The notes under the pieces are model-generated. The model was given only the letters and a program-made list of their open reading frames with translations. It had not been told where the DNA came from and ran no database searches. Both the position numbers and the translations under genes were made by a program. From an uncultured Paraburkholderia sp. (lineage in GTDB: Bacteria; Pseudomonadota; Gammaproteobacteria; Burkholderiales; Burkholderiaceae): DNA of 11,798 nt. Location: the NCBI GenBank assembly GCA_937917025.1, contig CALFSF010000062.1:1-11798 (forward strand), in the 5' to 3' direction. This document shows, piece after piece, positions 6,304-11,798 of the stretch (positions are counted from its first letter, which is position 1; the number at the start of each line of letters is the position of its first letter).

Positions 6304-7092
6304 TCAGAACCAGCCGATCGCGTGATAGACGCGAAATTGTTCAATACCGATCAACTCGTGCAGCGCGATGTTCGCGTTGACGAGATTGATGTAGCGCGGC
6401 AGGACGCCCACCTGCGCGTGGCGCGTATTGGAAATAACCGGTTGCGGGAAACTGCCGAAACGGTGGAAGTCGAGCAACGCGCGTGGCATCTGATGCGCGG
6501 ATGTCACGAGTATCGTCGAATCGTAATGTTCCCGTTGCAGGACAGGCACGACGCGTTGTGCATTTTCGTACGTCGTCAGGCTGCGGTTCTCGAGCACGAT
6601 GTCGTCACGCGCGACGCCGCGTTCCACGAGCCACGGCAGATAGGTATCGGCTTCGGTGGCTTCGTGCCGCTGCGGATTGCCGCCGCTCACGATGACATCG
6701 CAACGCGCCGCGATATGCGTGCAGTCCGCGTAGAGCGCGGCGGCTTTCTCGATGCGGGCGATGGCGTCGCGCTTCGGAACCAGACGATCGTGGTTGTCGT
6801 ATTCGGTGCCGCTGCCAAGCAGCACGATCGCGGTGTGGCCGGAGAACGTTGCGCGCGCAACCGGGTTCGCTCCACGCTGCGCCCACGCGAGCAGCGGCGC
6901 CGTTAGCCAACCGGACGAGAGCAGCCAGAAGAGCACAAGTGCGATAATGAAGACGATCGAACGTTGCCGGCGCAATAGCAGGAAAGCTGCAAAAAAAAGC
7001 GCCAATAAAGTGAATAGAATCAATTTAAATGGGGTAACGTATGACTTTCGGAACAATCTTCGCGCCTGCCATCGCGCCGGTACGGACCGCAT
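6304..7092 (-). CDS. YdcF/DUF218 family membrane-anchored protein
   Basis: The protein has two N-terminal membrane segments (about residues 24-40 and 46-66, counted from the ATG at 7092) followed by a DUF218 domain. Domain signatures are AIVLLGSGTEYD, a downstream SGGNPQRHEATEAD, NRSLTTYENA and TILVTSAHQMPRA. Family members such as E. coli YdcF, ElyC (YcbC) and SanA are linked to envelope integrity, and one structure binds S-adenosylmethionine; the reaction is unsettled. The catalytic-like domain probably faces the periplasm. The start is uncertain. ATG 7092 gives 262 aa but lacks a ribosome-binding site; TTG at 7056 has GGCAGG eight bases upstream, and TTG at 7023 would start just before the first membrane segment. 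The gene is divergent from the 107-aa gene. Confidence 0.85.
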   Translation of the reverse strand: MRSVPARWQARRLFRKSYVTPFKLILFTLLALFFAAFLLLRRQRSIVFIIALVLFWLLSSGWLTAPLLAWAQRGANPVARATFSGHTAIVLLGSGTEYDNHDRLVPKRDAIARIEKAAALYADCTHIAARCDVIVSGGNPQRHEATEADTYLPWLVERGVARDDIVLENRSLTTYENAQRVVPVLQREHYDSTILVTSAHQMPRALLDFHRFGSFPQPVISNTRHAQVGVLPRYINLVNANIALHELIGIEQFRVYHAIGWF

Positions 7093-7141
7093 CGTCGGCA
7101 CGGGGATAGAACGTCGGCAACGCGTTCGTACGGGGGTTCTG

Positions 7142-7168
7142 AATATAACAGGCAGCACCCGGTGGCAA
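7142..7168 (-). promoter_or_regulatory. Possible promoter of the YdcF-family gene
   Basis: On the minus strand TTGCCA (7163-7168; five of six consensus bases) precedes TATATT (7142-7147; five of six) with a short 15-bp spacer. A start near 7135 would exclude in-frame starts further upstream and leave ATG 7092 or the TTG codons at 7056 and 7023. Confidence 0.35.
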
Positions 7169-7268
7169 ACGGAACACCGGGAGAATCCGGTGCTTCGCCT
7201 CTCACCAGTGGCGCGGTGACAAGCGTTGCGCAAGTCGTGTCATGGCTGCACTTTAAGAAAGAAGTGAG

Positions 7269-7592
7269 ATGACCACGTATTCCAACGAAGCGGTACTCGA
7301 AGCGCTAAGGCGGGCGCAATATCGCCAGGTACCCTGGGCCAGACGACCCGGTGTTTTCGAATATCTTCGCGCACTGGGTCTCATGGAGACCGTTCGACAG
7401 CGCACGGTGGCGCCGGCCCCGGGTTTTCACGCCCCGGTCGATATCGCGGTGCTGACCGAGCGGGGCAGGGCGGAGTTCGCGCGGCTCGAACGCGACGAGC
7501 GCTCGCTGCAGTGGGACGCCCACCGGCTCAACGATTACACCGCAATCACGCCTGAAGCGAACCCGGTCGCCGCGCTCGAAGCGCGTTCCTGA
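7269..7592 (+). CDS. 107-aa protein, possible winged-helix DNA-binding fold, function unknown
   Basis: The ATG at 7269 follows GAAGTGAG, a modest ribosome-binding site. The first 75 residues have the look of a winged helix: a first helix NEAVLEALRRAQYRQ, then RRPGVFEYLRALGLMETVRQR as a recognition-type helix, a wing region VAPAPGFHAPVDIAVL, and the closing helix TERGRAEFARLERDE. An L-T-x-x-G-R-x-x-F/L ending is common in MarR/PadR-like wings. The last 30 residues (WDAHRLNDYTAITPEANPVAALEARS) are probably disordered. There is no membrane segment or signal peptide. It is divergent from the YdcF gene, so autoregulation or regulation of that neighbour is possible but unproven. The fold call is a reading of residue pattern only. 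Confidence 0.75.
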   Translation: MTTYSNEAVLEALRRAQYRQVPWARRPGVFEYLRALGLMETVRQRTVAPAPGFHAPVDIAVLTERGRAEFARLERDERSLQWDAHRLNDYTAITPEANPVAALEARS

Positions 7593-7921
7593 GCGTTGCA
7601 GATCCGGCCCGGCGCGAACCGGCGCTTCATGCCGGCGAGACCCCCTTTCGCAAAAAAAAGCCCGGATCGCGAGATATGGGCTCGGGATACGGGCTACCGG
7701 ATTTACTTCTGCCACGCTGTGCTATGGCTCGAGTGAGACAACGCCCATTTTCAAGTGGTTCCCCGGCATGGTTCGCATGTGCCGGTCAAAATCGTAGCTG
7801 CATCGCTGGCGGGTACGGCCCGCTTTCCTTCCGGTGCACGCTCTATTCCGGTTCGATGGTGTACGTCGCGGACTCAACAACCATGTGTCGGCCGGCGGGT
7901 CTGCATGCGCAACAGCAACCG
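7593..7921. other. Non-coding stretch between the 107-aa gene and the 83-aa exported protein
   Basis: I see no convincing gene here on either strand. Open frames are short (for example 13 and 18 codons on the minus strand) and lack ribosome-binding sites, or are shadows. The stretch contains a strong minus-strand terminator at 7652-7695, about 225 bp after the nearest minus-strand stop codon (7922). This implies a long 3' untranslated region or an unrecognised small RNA. Confidence 0.5.
7652..7695 (-). terminator. Rho-independent terminator on the minus strand
   Basis: On the minus strand AGCCCG (7690-7695) pairs with CGGGCT (7659-7664). Inside this ATC pairs with GAT, then CGAG with CTCG, with single mismatches between the three helices and a 7-base loop. 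A run of eight T residues follows directly (7652-7659). This is a textbook intrinsic terminator for a transcript coming from the right, most likely that of the 83-aa exported protein. Confidence 0.8.
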
Positions 7922-8173
7922 TTAACGCCTGCGCTGATCGTTGTCGTGAGAGACGTCCGGCCGTCCGCGCACGTTGCTCGCGATATCGCCGCGCAGGTCG
8001 CCGCGCGGCGTAGGCGGCGTGAAGCCGCGAGCGGGCATGTCGTTCTGCCAGGTTTTGGAGCTGGCAGAACGTTCCGGATGCCAGTTCCACACCTGCGGCC
8101 GTTCCTGGGCCAGCACGGGTGCAGCAAGTATCGAAACCACCATGCCGCACAGAAGCAGGGACACTGGTTTCAT
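7922..8173 (-). CDS. Small exported protein, 83 aa, unknown function
   Basis: The ATG at 8173 is preceded on the minus strand by GGGAG at suitable distance. Residues 1-22 form a Sec signal peptide (MKPV, hydrophobic core LLLCGMVVSILAA, cleavage after VLA before QERPQ). The Cys at position 9 lies in the middle of the hydrophobic core and is not a convincing lipobox. The mature part of about 61 residues is hydrophilic: a Trp-containing segment (VWNWHPE), then PARGFTPPTPRGDLRGD with two RGD tripeptides four residues apart, and an Asp/Arg-rich end. I recognise no family. It is likely periplasmic or secreted. It lies between the orphan transposase-like gene and the terminator at 7652-7695, and is probably a single transcription unit with a long 3' tail. 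Confidence 0.8.
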   Translation of the reverse strand: MKPVSLLLCGMVVSILAAPVLAQERPQVWNWHPERSASSKTWQNDMPARGFTPPTPRGDLRGDIASNVRGRPDVSHDNDQRRR

Positions 8174-8395
8174 GAAGGGCTCCCGTCAAGCCGTCTGGTT
8201 CTGGCTTGTTAGCATATTCATACGGTATGCCTGGGAGCGAAAGCGTGATGTAAATAATGGTAAAGAGATGTTTCGCCGGCTGCTGAATAGCCCGTGGGCG
8301 TGCGACGCGAAACATGAAGCGAAGGGCGAAGAAAACGCCTTCACCCGTGGGGTGATAAAGTGGAACCCACGTCCGGCTGGCCTCGCAAATGCACG

Positions 8396-8417
8396 CCGGG
8401 CGCCCGAAGGCGCCCGG
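8396..8417 (-). terminator. UUCG-capped terminator hairpin after the orphan transposase-like gene
   Basis: CCGGGCGCC (8396-8404) and GGCGCCCGG (8409-8417) form a perfect 9-bp stem. Read on the minus strand, the loop is TTCG closed by a C-G pair, the exceptionally stable C(UUCG)G tetraloop. It begins 16 bp beyond the stop codon at 8433. Only a weak T run follows on that strand, so termination strength is uncertain. Confidence 0.65.
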
Positions 8418-8432
8418 TGGCATCGTGTGAGG

Positions 8433-8834
8433 TCAGGCCATCTTGACCGGTGCGCGCCAGGATTCCGGATTGGTCCAGAACGCGCCGCGCAGACGGTCGC
8501 GGCTCGGCGGTGCGGGCGGCTTGGCTGCCGTCGCGCCGATGCGTCCGCGCAGCGAAATTTCGCGGCCGCTCGTGCCCAGTCGCTTCACTATTTCGGCGAG
8601 CGTACCATCGGCCTGCCACTCGTCGAAACGACGGCGACAGGTGGGCGGTGACGGGTAGCGACCCGGCAGTTTCGACCAGCCTTCACCGGTCGACAGCACC
8701 CACAGCACGGCATTGACGACCGCTCGGGCTTCCACGCGAGGACGGCCGCGTCGCTCGCTTCGTGCTGGCTCCGCACAGAACAACGCCTCGACCAGTGCCC
8801 ACTCGTTGTCTCTCAAATCGTCGAACAGCATCAT
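8433..8834 (-). CDS. Orphan IS5-type transposase N-terminal domain protein, possibly domesticated
   Basis: Residues 4-85 (FDDLRDNEWALVEALF, ERRGRPRVEARAVVNAVLWVLSTGEGWSKLP, PTCRRRFDEW) match the N-terminal helix-turn-helix domain of IS5-group transposases (DUF4096-like). The catalytic DDE domain is absent and nothing in the 260 bp downstream could encode it. Instead there is a 48-residue tail ending DRLRGAFWTNPESWRAPVKM. The ATG at 8834 is preceded by GAGGTG on the minus strand at good spacing. A stable hairpin lies just past the stop. I see no terminal inverted repeats or target duplications around it. Intact start signals and a distinct tail suggest a maintained DNA-binding protein rather than a decayed insertion sequence. 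I recall similar short transposase proteins in Burkholderia genomes, but their function is not known to me. Confidence 0.8.
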   Translation of the reverse strand: MMLFDDLRDNEWALVEALFCAEPARSERRGRPRVEARAVVNAVLWVLSTGEGWSKLPGRYPSPPTCRRRFDEWQADGTLAEIVKRLGTSGREISLRGRIGATAAKPPAPPSRDRLRGAFWTNPESWRAPVKMA

Positions 8835-9242
8835 GTTTTCACCTCAGCGAAGCTAACTCCGGTGCGCTGCCCCGCGCCGCGCACTCTTCATGCACCCACA
8901 TTCAGGCGCCAGACGGGTCGGACTTGCCACGCGTGTAAAGCATCCATCCAGCGGCGAGGAGCGTCGACCCAGTGATCACCCTAATGCATGAAGCGTGCCA
9001 TTGCCTTGGCCAACGCCTCAAAACCCCCGTCGCGTCGGGCCAGCGCGGGCGCTAGCCAGGGGCGTATAAGAATCCAAAAAACCCATCTCGCAAATCGGGA
9101 CAATCACCAATCTTGTGCAATCAAGCCCGCCCACCGTGCCTCTGCGCTTTAATGCTGCATCGCAGCGAAACGCGATTTGTGCCTTTGCACGATCAGAAAC
9201 AATACAATACGCATGAAAGATGTGAATTAATGAGGTGATGAA
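8835..9242. other. Intergenic region between the orphan transposase-like gene and the LysR gene
   Basis: No gene is supported in these 408 bp; open frames here are extensions of antisense frames. It should hold the divergent promoters of the two flanking genes. TTGTGC occurs twice (near 9114 and 9177). TACAAT at 9203-9208 could be a -10 element for the LysR gene, but no -35 at proper spacing is evident. I see no inverted repeats typical of insertion-sequence ends. Confidence 0.5.
9177..9190. promoter_or_regulatory. Possible LysR-type operator with dyad GTGC-N4-GCAC
   Basis: GTGC (9179-9182) and GCAC (9187-9190) form a small dyad. TTGTGCCTTTGCA (9177-9189) fits the T-N11-A pattern bound by LysR-type regulators. 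Located 53-66 bp before the start codon, it could mediate autoregulation. The motif is short and degenerate. Confidence 0.3.
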
Positions 9243-10145
9243 ATGAATGTGACGCTGCGTCAGTTGCGCGTTTTTATCGAGGTGGCGCGGCTGCAGAGCT
9301 TCAGCCGGGCGGGCAACGAGATCGGGCTGACTCAGTCGGCGGTGAGCCGGTGCGTGCGCGAACTGGAGGCGGAAATCGGTCTGAAGCTGATCGACCGGAC
9401 GACGCGCGAGGTCCAGCTCACGGACGTCGGCGGCAATCTGGTGGCGAGCGTGTCGCGACTGCTGACCGATCTCGATGACGCGCTGCGCGAGATTCGCGAG
9501 ATCGGCCAGCAGCGGCGCGGGCGGGTCGTGGTGGCGGCGAGCCCGACGGTCGCGTGCCGGCTGATGCCGCAGATCATCGCGACCTGCGGGCGGGATTTTC
9601 CGTACGTCACGCTGGGGCTGCGCGACGACGTGCAGAGCGACGTGGTGCGCAAGGTGAAGTCGGGCGAGGTGGATTTCGGCGTCGTGATCGGGCCCCTGTC
9701 CGCCGACGATCTCGTGAGCGAGCCGATGATGACCGATTCGTTCTGCCTCGTGTCGCGCAGCGATCACCGGCTGGCGGCGCGGCGCCAGGTCGCGTGGACG
9801 GACCTGGAGGGCGAACGGCTCGTGATGCTCGACTACGCGTCGGGCAGCCGGCCGATCATCGATGCCGTCATGGCCGAGCACAACGTCACCGCGACCGTCG
9901 CGCAGGAGCTTGGCCATTCGGCCACCGTGTTCGGACTGGTCGAGGCCGGCATCGGCGTGACCGTGCTGCCATGGCTGTCATTGCCGCTGCCCGCGAATTC
10001 GTCGCTCGTGGCGCGACCGCTGGTGCCGCGCGCGGAGCGGACCGTGGAGCTGGTGCGCCGCCGGGACCGCTCGCTGTCGCCCGCGGCCGAGGCGGTCTGG
10101 GGATTGATCCGCCAGTTGCCCGCGCGGGCGGAAGATTTGCGGTAG
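9243..10145 (+). CDS. LysR-type transcriptional regulator
   Basis: This is a 300-aa protein of standard LysR length. The winged helix-turn-helix is at residues 1-62 (LRQLRVFIEVARLQSFSRAG, LTQSAVSRCVRELEAEIG, LKLIDRTTREVQLTDVG). It is followed by a linker helix (LTDLDDALREIREI) and a two-lobe periplasmic-binding-like effector domain from about 92 to 295 (VVVAASPTVACRLMP, VDFGVVIGPL, LGHSATVFGLVEAGIGVTVLPW). The effector is not identifiable. The ATG follows GAGGTGATGA, a good ribosome-binding site. LysR regulators often control adjacent genes; here the same-strand aminotransferase follows after 212 bp, so it is a candidate target. That distance, with a weak 5-bp hairpin at 10270-10283, suggests separate transcription. 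Confidence 0.93.
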   Translation: MNVTLRQLRVFIEVARLQSFSRAGNEIGLTQSAVSRCVRELEAEIGLKLIDRTTREVQLTDVGGNLVASVSRLLTDLDDALREIREIGQQRRGRVVVAASPTVACRLMPQIIATCGRDFPYVTLGLRDDVQSDVVRKVKSGEVDFGVVIGPLSADDLVSEPMMTDSFCLVSRSDHRLAARRQVAWTDLEGERLVMLDYASGSRPIIDAVMAEHNVTATVAQELGHSATVFGLVEAGIGVTVLPWLSLPLPANSSLVARPLVPRAERTVELVRRRDRSLSPAAEAVWGLIRQLPARAEDLR

Positions 10146-10357
10146 CGGGTTTTGCGGCGACATTCGAGGCCACCGCATGAATCCGGACGGCGGTTTTCCC
10201 GGGTTCTCCTGGCTCGCGGCCCGACTGCACAGCTCGCGCGCGATTGCGGGCAGCGTCGGCATATGCGTTGCCGGCTCGCCGGCGCGAAAGGGCAACGAGC
10301 CATTAAACTCGCGTTTGCCGCGATCGCGAACCCCTTCACTGATAACCAGACAGCACG

Positions 10358-11566
10358 ATGACCGAACTGCATTTGCGTCAACCCTCAGCCCCCGATGCCC
10401 GCGACGCCGTCCGGGCGCTCCGACCTTCGCAGATCCGCGAAGTGGCGAATGCCGGATTGGGTATCGAGAACATACTGCCGTTCTGGTTCGGCGAATCCGA
10501 CCGGGTGACGCCGCAGTTCATCCGCGACGCGGCCCACGCCGCGCTTGACGATGGCGCCACCTTCTACACGCACAACCTCGGCATCGCGCCGCTTCGGGAG
10601 GCGCTTGCAGGGTACGTGAGCGCGCTGCACGGCGCGACGTCGGCCGGGCACATCGCCGTGACGAGCGCCGGCGTGAACGCATTGATGCTCGCCGCGCAAC
10701 TGGTGGTCGGCGCGGGAGACCGCGTGGTCGCCGTCACGCCGCTCTGGCCGAACCTCGTCGAAATTCCCAGGATCCTCGGCGCCCACGTCGACACGGTCGC
10801 GCTCGATTATGGCGCGCATGGCTGGACGCTCGACCTGGAGCGGCTGCTGGCGTCGCTCACGCCGGACACGAAGCTGTTGATGATCAACTCGCCGAATAAC
10901 CCGACCGGCTGGGTGATGACGCGAGAACAGCAGCGCGCGGTGCTCGAACATTGCCGCCGTCACGGCATCTGGATCGTCGCCGACGAAGTCTACGAGCGCC
11001 TCTATTACGCCGACAACCCGGACGGTGCCCGCACGGCGCCGTCGTTCCTCGATCTCGCGACACGCGACGAGCGGGTGATCTGCGTCAACTCGTTCTCGAA
11101 AGCGTGGCTCATGACGGGCTGGCGGCTCGGCTGGATCGTCGCGCCGGCCGCGCTGATGGACGACCTCGGCAAGCTCGTCGAATACAACACGTCGTGCGCG
11201 CCGTCGTTCGTGCAGCAGGCCGGGGTGGCCGCGATCGGGCAGGGCGAGGCGTTCACACGGCAACTCGTCGACGATCTGCACGCGTCGCGCGATCATCTGG
11301 TGCGTGCGCTTTCATCGATCGCCGGGGTCGACGTCAAGGCCCCGGACGGCGCGATGTATCTGTTCTTCTCGCTGCCGGGCGCGACGCACAGTCTCGAACT
11401 ATGCAAGGCGCTCGTCCGGGAAGCGGGGCTCGGGCTCGCGCCGGGTAGCGCATTCGGTCCCGAGGGCGAAGGCTTCGTGCGCTGGTGCTATGCCTGCGAC
11501 CCGGCGCGCCTCGACGCGGGCGTGGAGCGTCTGCGACGCTATCTGGCGGAACCCGGCCGCGGCTGA
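10358..11566 (+). CDS. PLP-dependent class I/II aminotransferase
   Basis: This is a 402-aa protein of fold-type I, transferring an amino group between an amino acid and a 2-oxo acid. Signatures are the NSPNNPTG loop (cofactor-contacting Asn181), DEVYE with Asp209 and Tyr212 for the pyridine ring, SFSKAW with the Schiff-base Lys248, GWRLGW with phosphate-binding Arg256, and Arg375 in FVRWC, the likely carboxylate-binding arginine. All key residues are present, so it should be active. Length and motifs place it with the aspartate/aromatic/alanine-like aminotransferase group; the true substrate cannot be fixed from sequence. The ATG at 10358 gives a complete N-terminus (about 35 residues before the NAGLGIENILPFWFGE segment) but has no strong ribosome-binding site. 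It lies downstream of the LysR gene on the same strand. Confidence 0.93.
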   Translation: MTELHLRQPSAPDARDAVRALRPSQIREVANAGLGIENILPFWFGESDRVTPQFIRDAAHAALDDGATFYTHNLGIAPLREALAGYVSALHGATSAGHIAVTSAGVNALMLAAQLVVGAGDRVVAVTPLWPNLVEIPRILGAHVDTVALDYGAHGWTLDLERLLASLTPDTKLLMINSPNNPTGWVMTREQQRAVLEHCRRHGIWIVADEVYERLYYADNPDGARTAPSFLDLATRDERVICVNSFSKAWLMTGWRLGWIVAPAALMDDLGKLVEYNTSCAPSFVQQAGVAAIGQGEAFTRQLVDDLHASRDHLVRALSSIAGVDVKAPDGAMYLFFSLPGATHSLELCKALVREAGLGLAPGSAFGPEGEGFVRWCYACDPARLDAGVERLRRYLAEPGRG

Positions 11567-11621
11567 TGCCCGTCGGATAATCGGCGGAACGGACCTTCTG
11601 GCGGGCGCGTGGCCGGTATTT

Positions 11622-11690
11622 CGCCTTTACGCTTCGATTTTTTTTGCGTAAGATGGCGCTCAGTCACGCGATTCCTTACGGGAATTTCGC
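11622..11690 (+). promoter_or_regulatory. Structured intergenic or leader region with two competing inverted repeats
   Basis: The first element pairs CGCC-TTACGC (11622-11632) with GCGTAA-GGCG (11646-11658, GAT bulge); its loop contains eight T residues (11638-11645). The second pairs GCG-ATTCC (11668-11675) with GGAAT-CGC (11681-11690, TT bulge) around the loop TTACG. The GCGTAA arm could alternatively pair with that TTACG loop. This lies 56 bp past the aminotransferase stop and about 70 bp before the ATG at 11759. Confidence 0.35.
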
Positions 11691-11758
11691 TGCTCCGTCC
11701 GGCTGGGTTTGGCTCGATTAGCCTGTTTCGCCTCCCCCCGGTGCGTGCTCCCATCAAT

Positions 11759-11798
11759 ATGACCGATCAGAATCGGGCGAGCGCGTCTTCAGTTCCAT
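11759..11798 (+). CDS. Possible start of a further gene, cut by the window end
   Basis: An ATG at 11759 opens a frame MTDQNRASASSVP that runs off the window. The polar, Ser/Ala-rich beginning with Thr-Asp after Met is plausible for a real N-terminus, and the 190 bp before it are non-coding. No clear Shine-Dalgarno is present and only 13 codons are visible, so the product cannot be named. Confidence 0.4.
   Translation, partial: MTDQNRASASSVP

Noticed and set aside
6151..6906. 251-codon plus-strand open frame
   Set aside because: It is antisense to the YdcF-family gene, whose motifs are clear, and has no start signals.
7720..7780. 18-codon minus-strand frame starting MRTMPGNHLK
   Set aside because: It is too short, without a ribosome-binding site, and cannot be told from chance.
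7676..8212. 178-codon plus-strand open frame
   Set aside because: It is partly antisense to the 83-aa exported protein, begins within the terminator stem and has no ribosome-binding site.
8341..8355. TCACCC-GTG-GGGTGA hairpin
   Set aside because: The stem is short with a 3-base loop and no gene end close by; the stable hairpin at 8396-8417 is the better terminator candidate.
8174..9242. Intact insertion sequence around the transposase-like gene
   Set aside because: There is no DDE domain, no matching terminal inverted repeats and no target-site duplication visible.
9018..9917. 299-codon minus-strand open frame
   Set aside because: It is antisense to the LysR gene, with the His/Arg/Gln-rich composition typical of reverse frames in high-GC DNA.
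10270..10283. GCCGG-CTCG-CCGGC hairpin between LysR and the aminotransferase
   Set aside because: The 5-bp GC stem without a T-tract is common by chance in DNA of this composition.
10385..11296. 303-codon minus-strand open frame
   Set aside because: It is antisense to the aminotransferase, which has all catalytic motifs.
1..11798. CRISPR array, tRNA or rRNA genes, prophage or toxin-antitoxin pair
   Set aside because: No regularly spaced repeats, no cloverleaf or rRNA sequence, and no phage or toxin-antitoxin families were recognised.

Overview
The window reads as a chromosomal segment of a high-GC betaproteobacterium, most likely of the Burkholderia / Paraburkholderia / Caballeronia group. 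I infer this from strong G/C bias at third codon positions, the gene families present, and a stand-alone protein made only of the N-terminal domain of an IS5-type transposase, a type I recall from this group. No database was searched, so the genus is inference.

Layout. (1) Positions 1-1851 hold the 3' part of recD on the plus strand. The DNA between recD and the next gene carries a short TTGTG tandem repeat. (2) Positions 2006-2650 hold a minus-strand integral membrane protein of the VC0807-like type with a visible promoter. (3) arfB (2890-3294, plus) converges on a c-di-GMP phosphodiesterase of EAL plus C-terminal sensory domain architecture (3386-4678, minus), whose upstream DNA contains a strong composite hairpin. 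(4) An ABM-domain monooxygenase-like protein (4952-5242, plus) converges on an 85-aa protein of unknown function (5396-5653, minus); a long perfect hairpin lies between them. A canonical four-tract G-quadruplex motif lies upstream of the 85-aa gene. (5) A 75-aa exported His/Lys-rich protein (5816-6043, minus) has a bidirectional terminator downstream and a dense cluster of GTTAC/GTAAC repeats upstream. (6) A YdcF/DUF218 membrane-anchored protein (minus) is divergent from a 107-aa protein with winged-helix character (7269-7592, plus). (7) An 83-aa exported protein (7922-8173, minus) and an orphan transposase-like DNA-binding protein (8433-8834, minus) follow, each with its own ribosome-binding site and a terminator-like hairpin. 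(8) A LysR-type regulator (9243-10145) and a class I/II aminotransferase (10358-11566) lie on the plus strand. A structured intergenic stretch leads to what may be the first codons of a further gene at 11759.

Functionally this is a mixed, mostly housekeeping region: DNA repair (RecD), ribosome rescue (ArfB), c-di-GMP turnover (EAL), envelope functions (YdcF and two small exported proteins), amino-acid metabolism (aminotransferase) and regulation (LysR). Most genes look like single transcription units. No operon longer than the possible LysR/aminotransferase pair is evident. I found no CRISPR array, rRNA, tRNA or intact mobile element.

I do not see a clear new multi-gene system. The most interesting signals are the domesticated-looking transposase domain, the two small exported proteins with strong expression signals, the GTTAC repeat cluster, the G-quadruplex in a hairpin loop, and the long transcribed tail implied by the terminator at 7652-7695.
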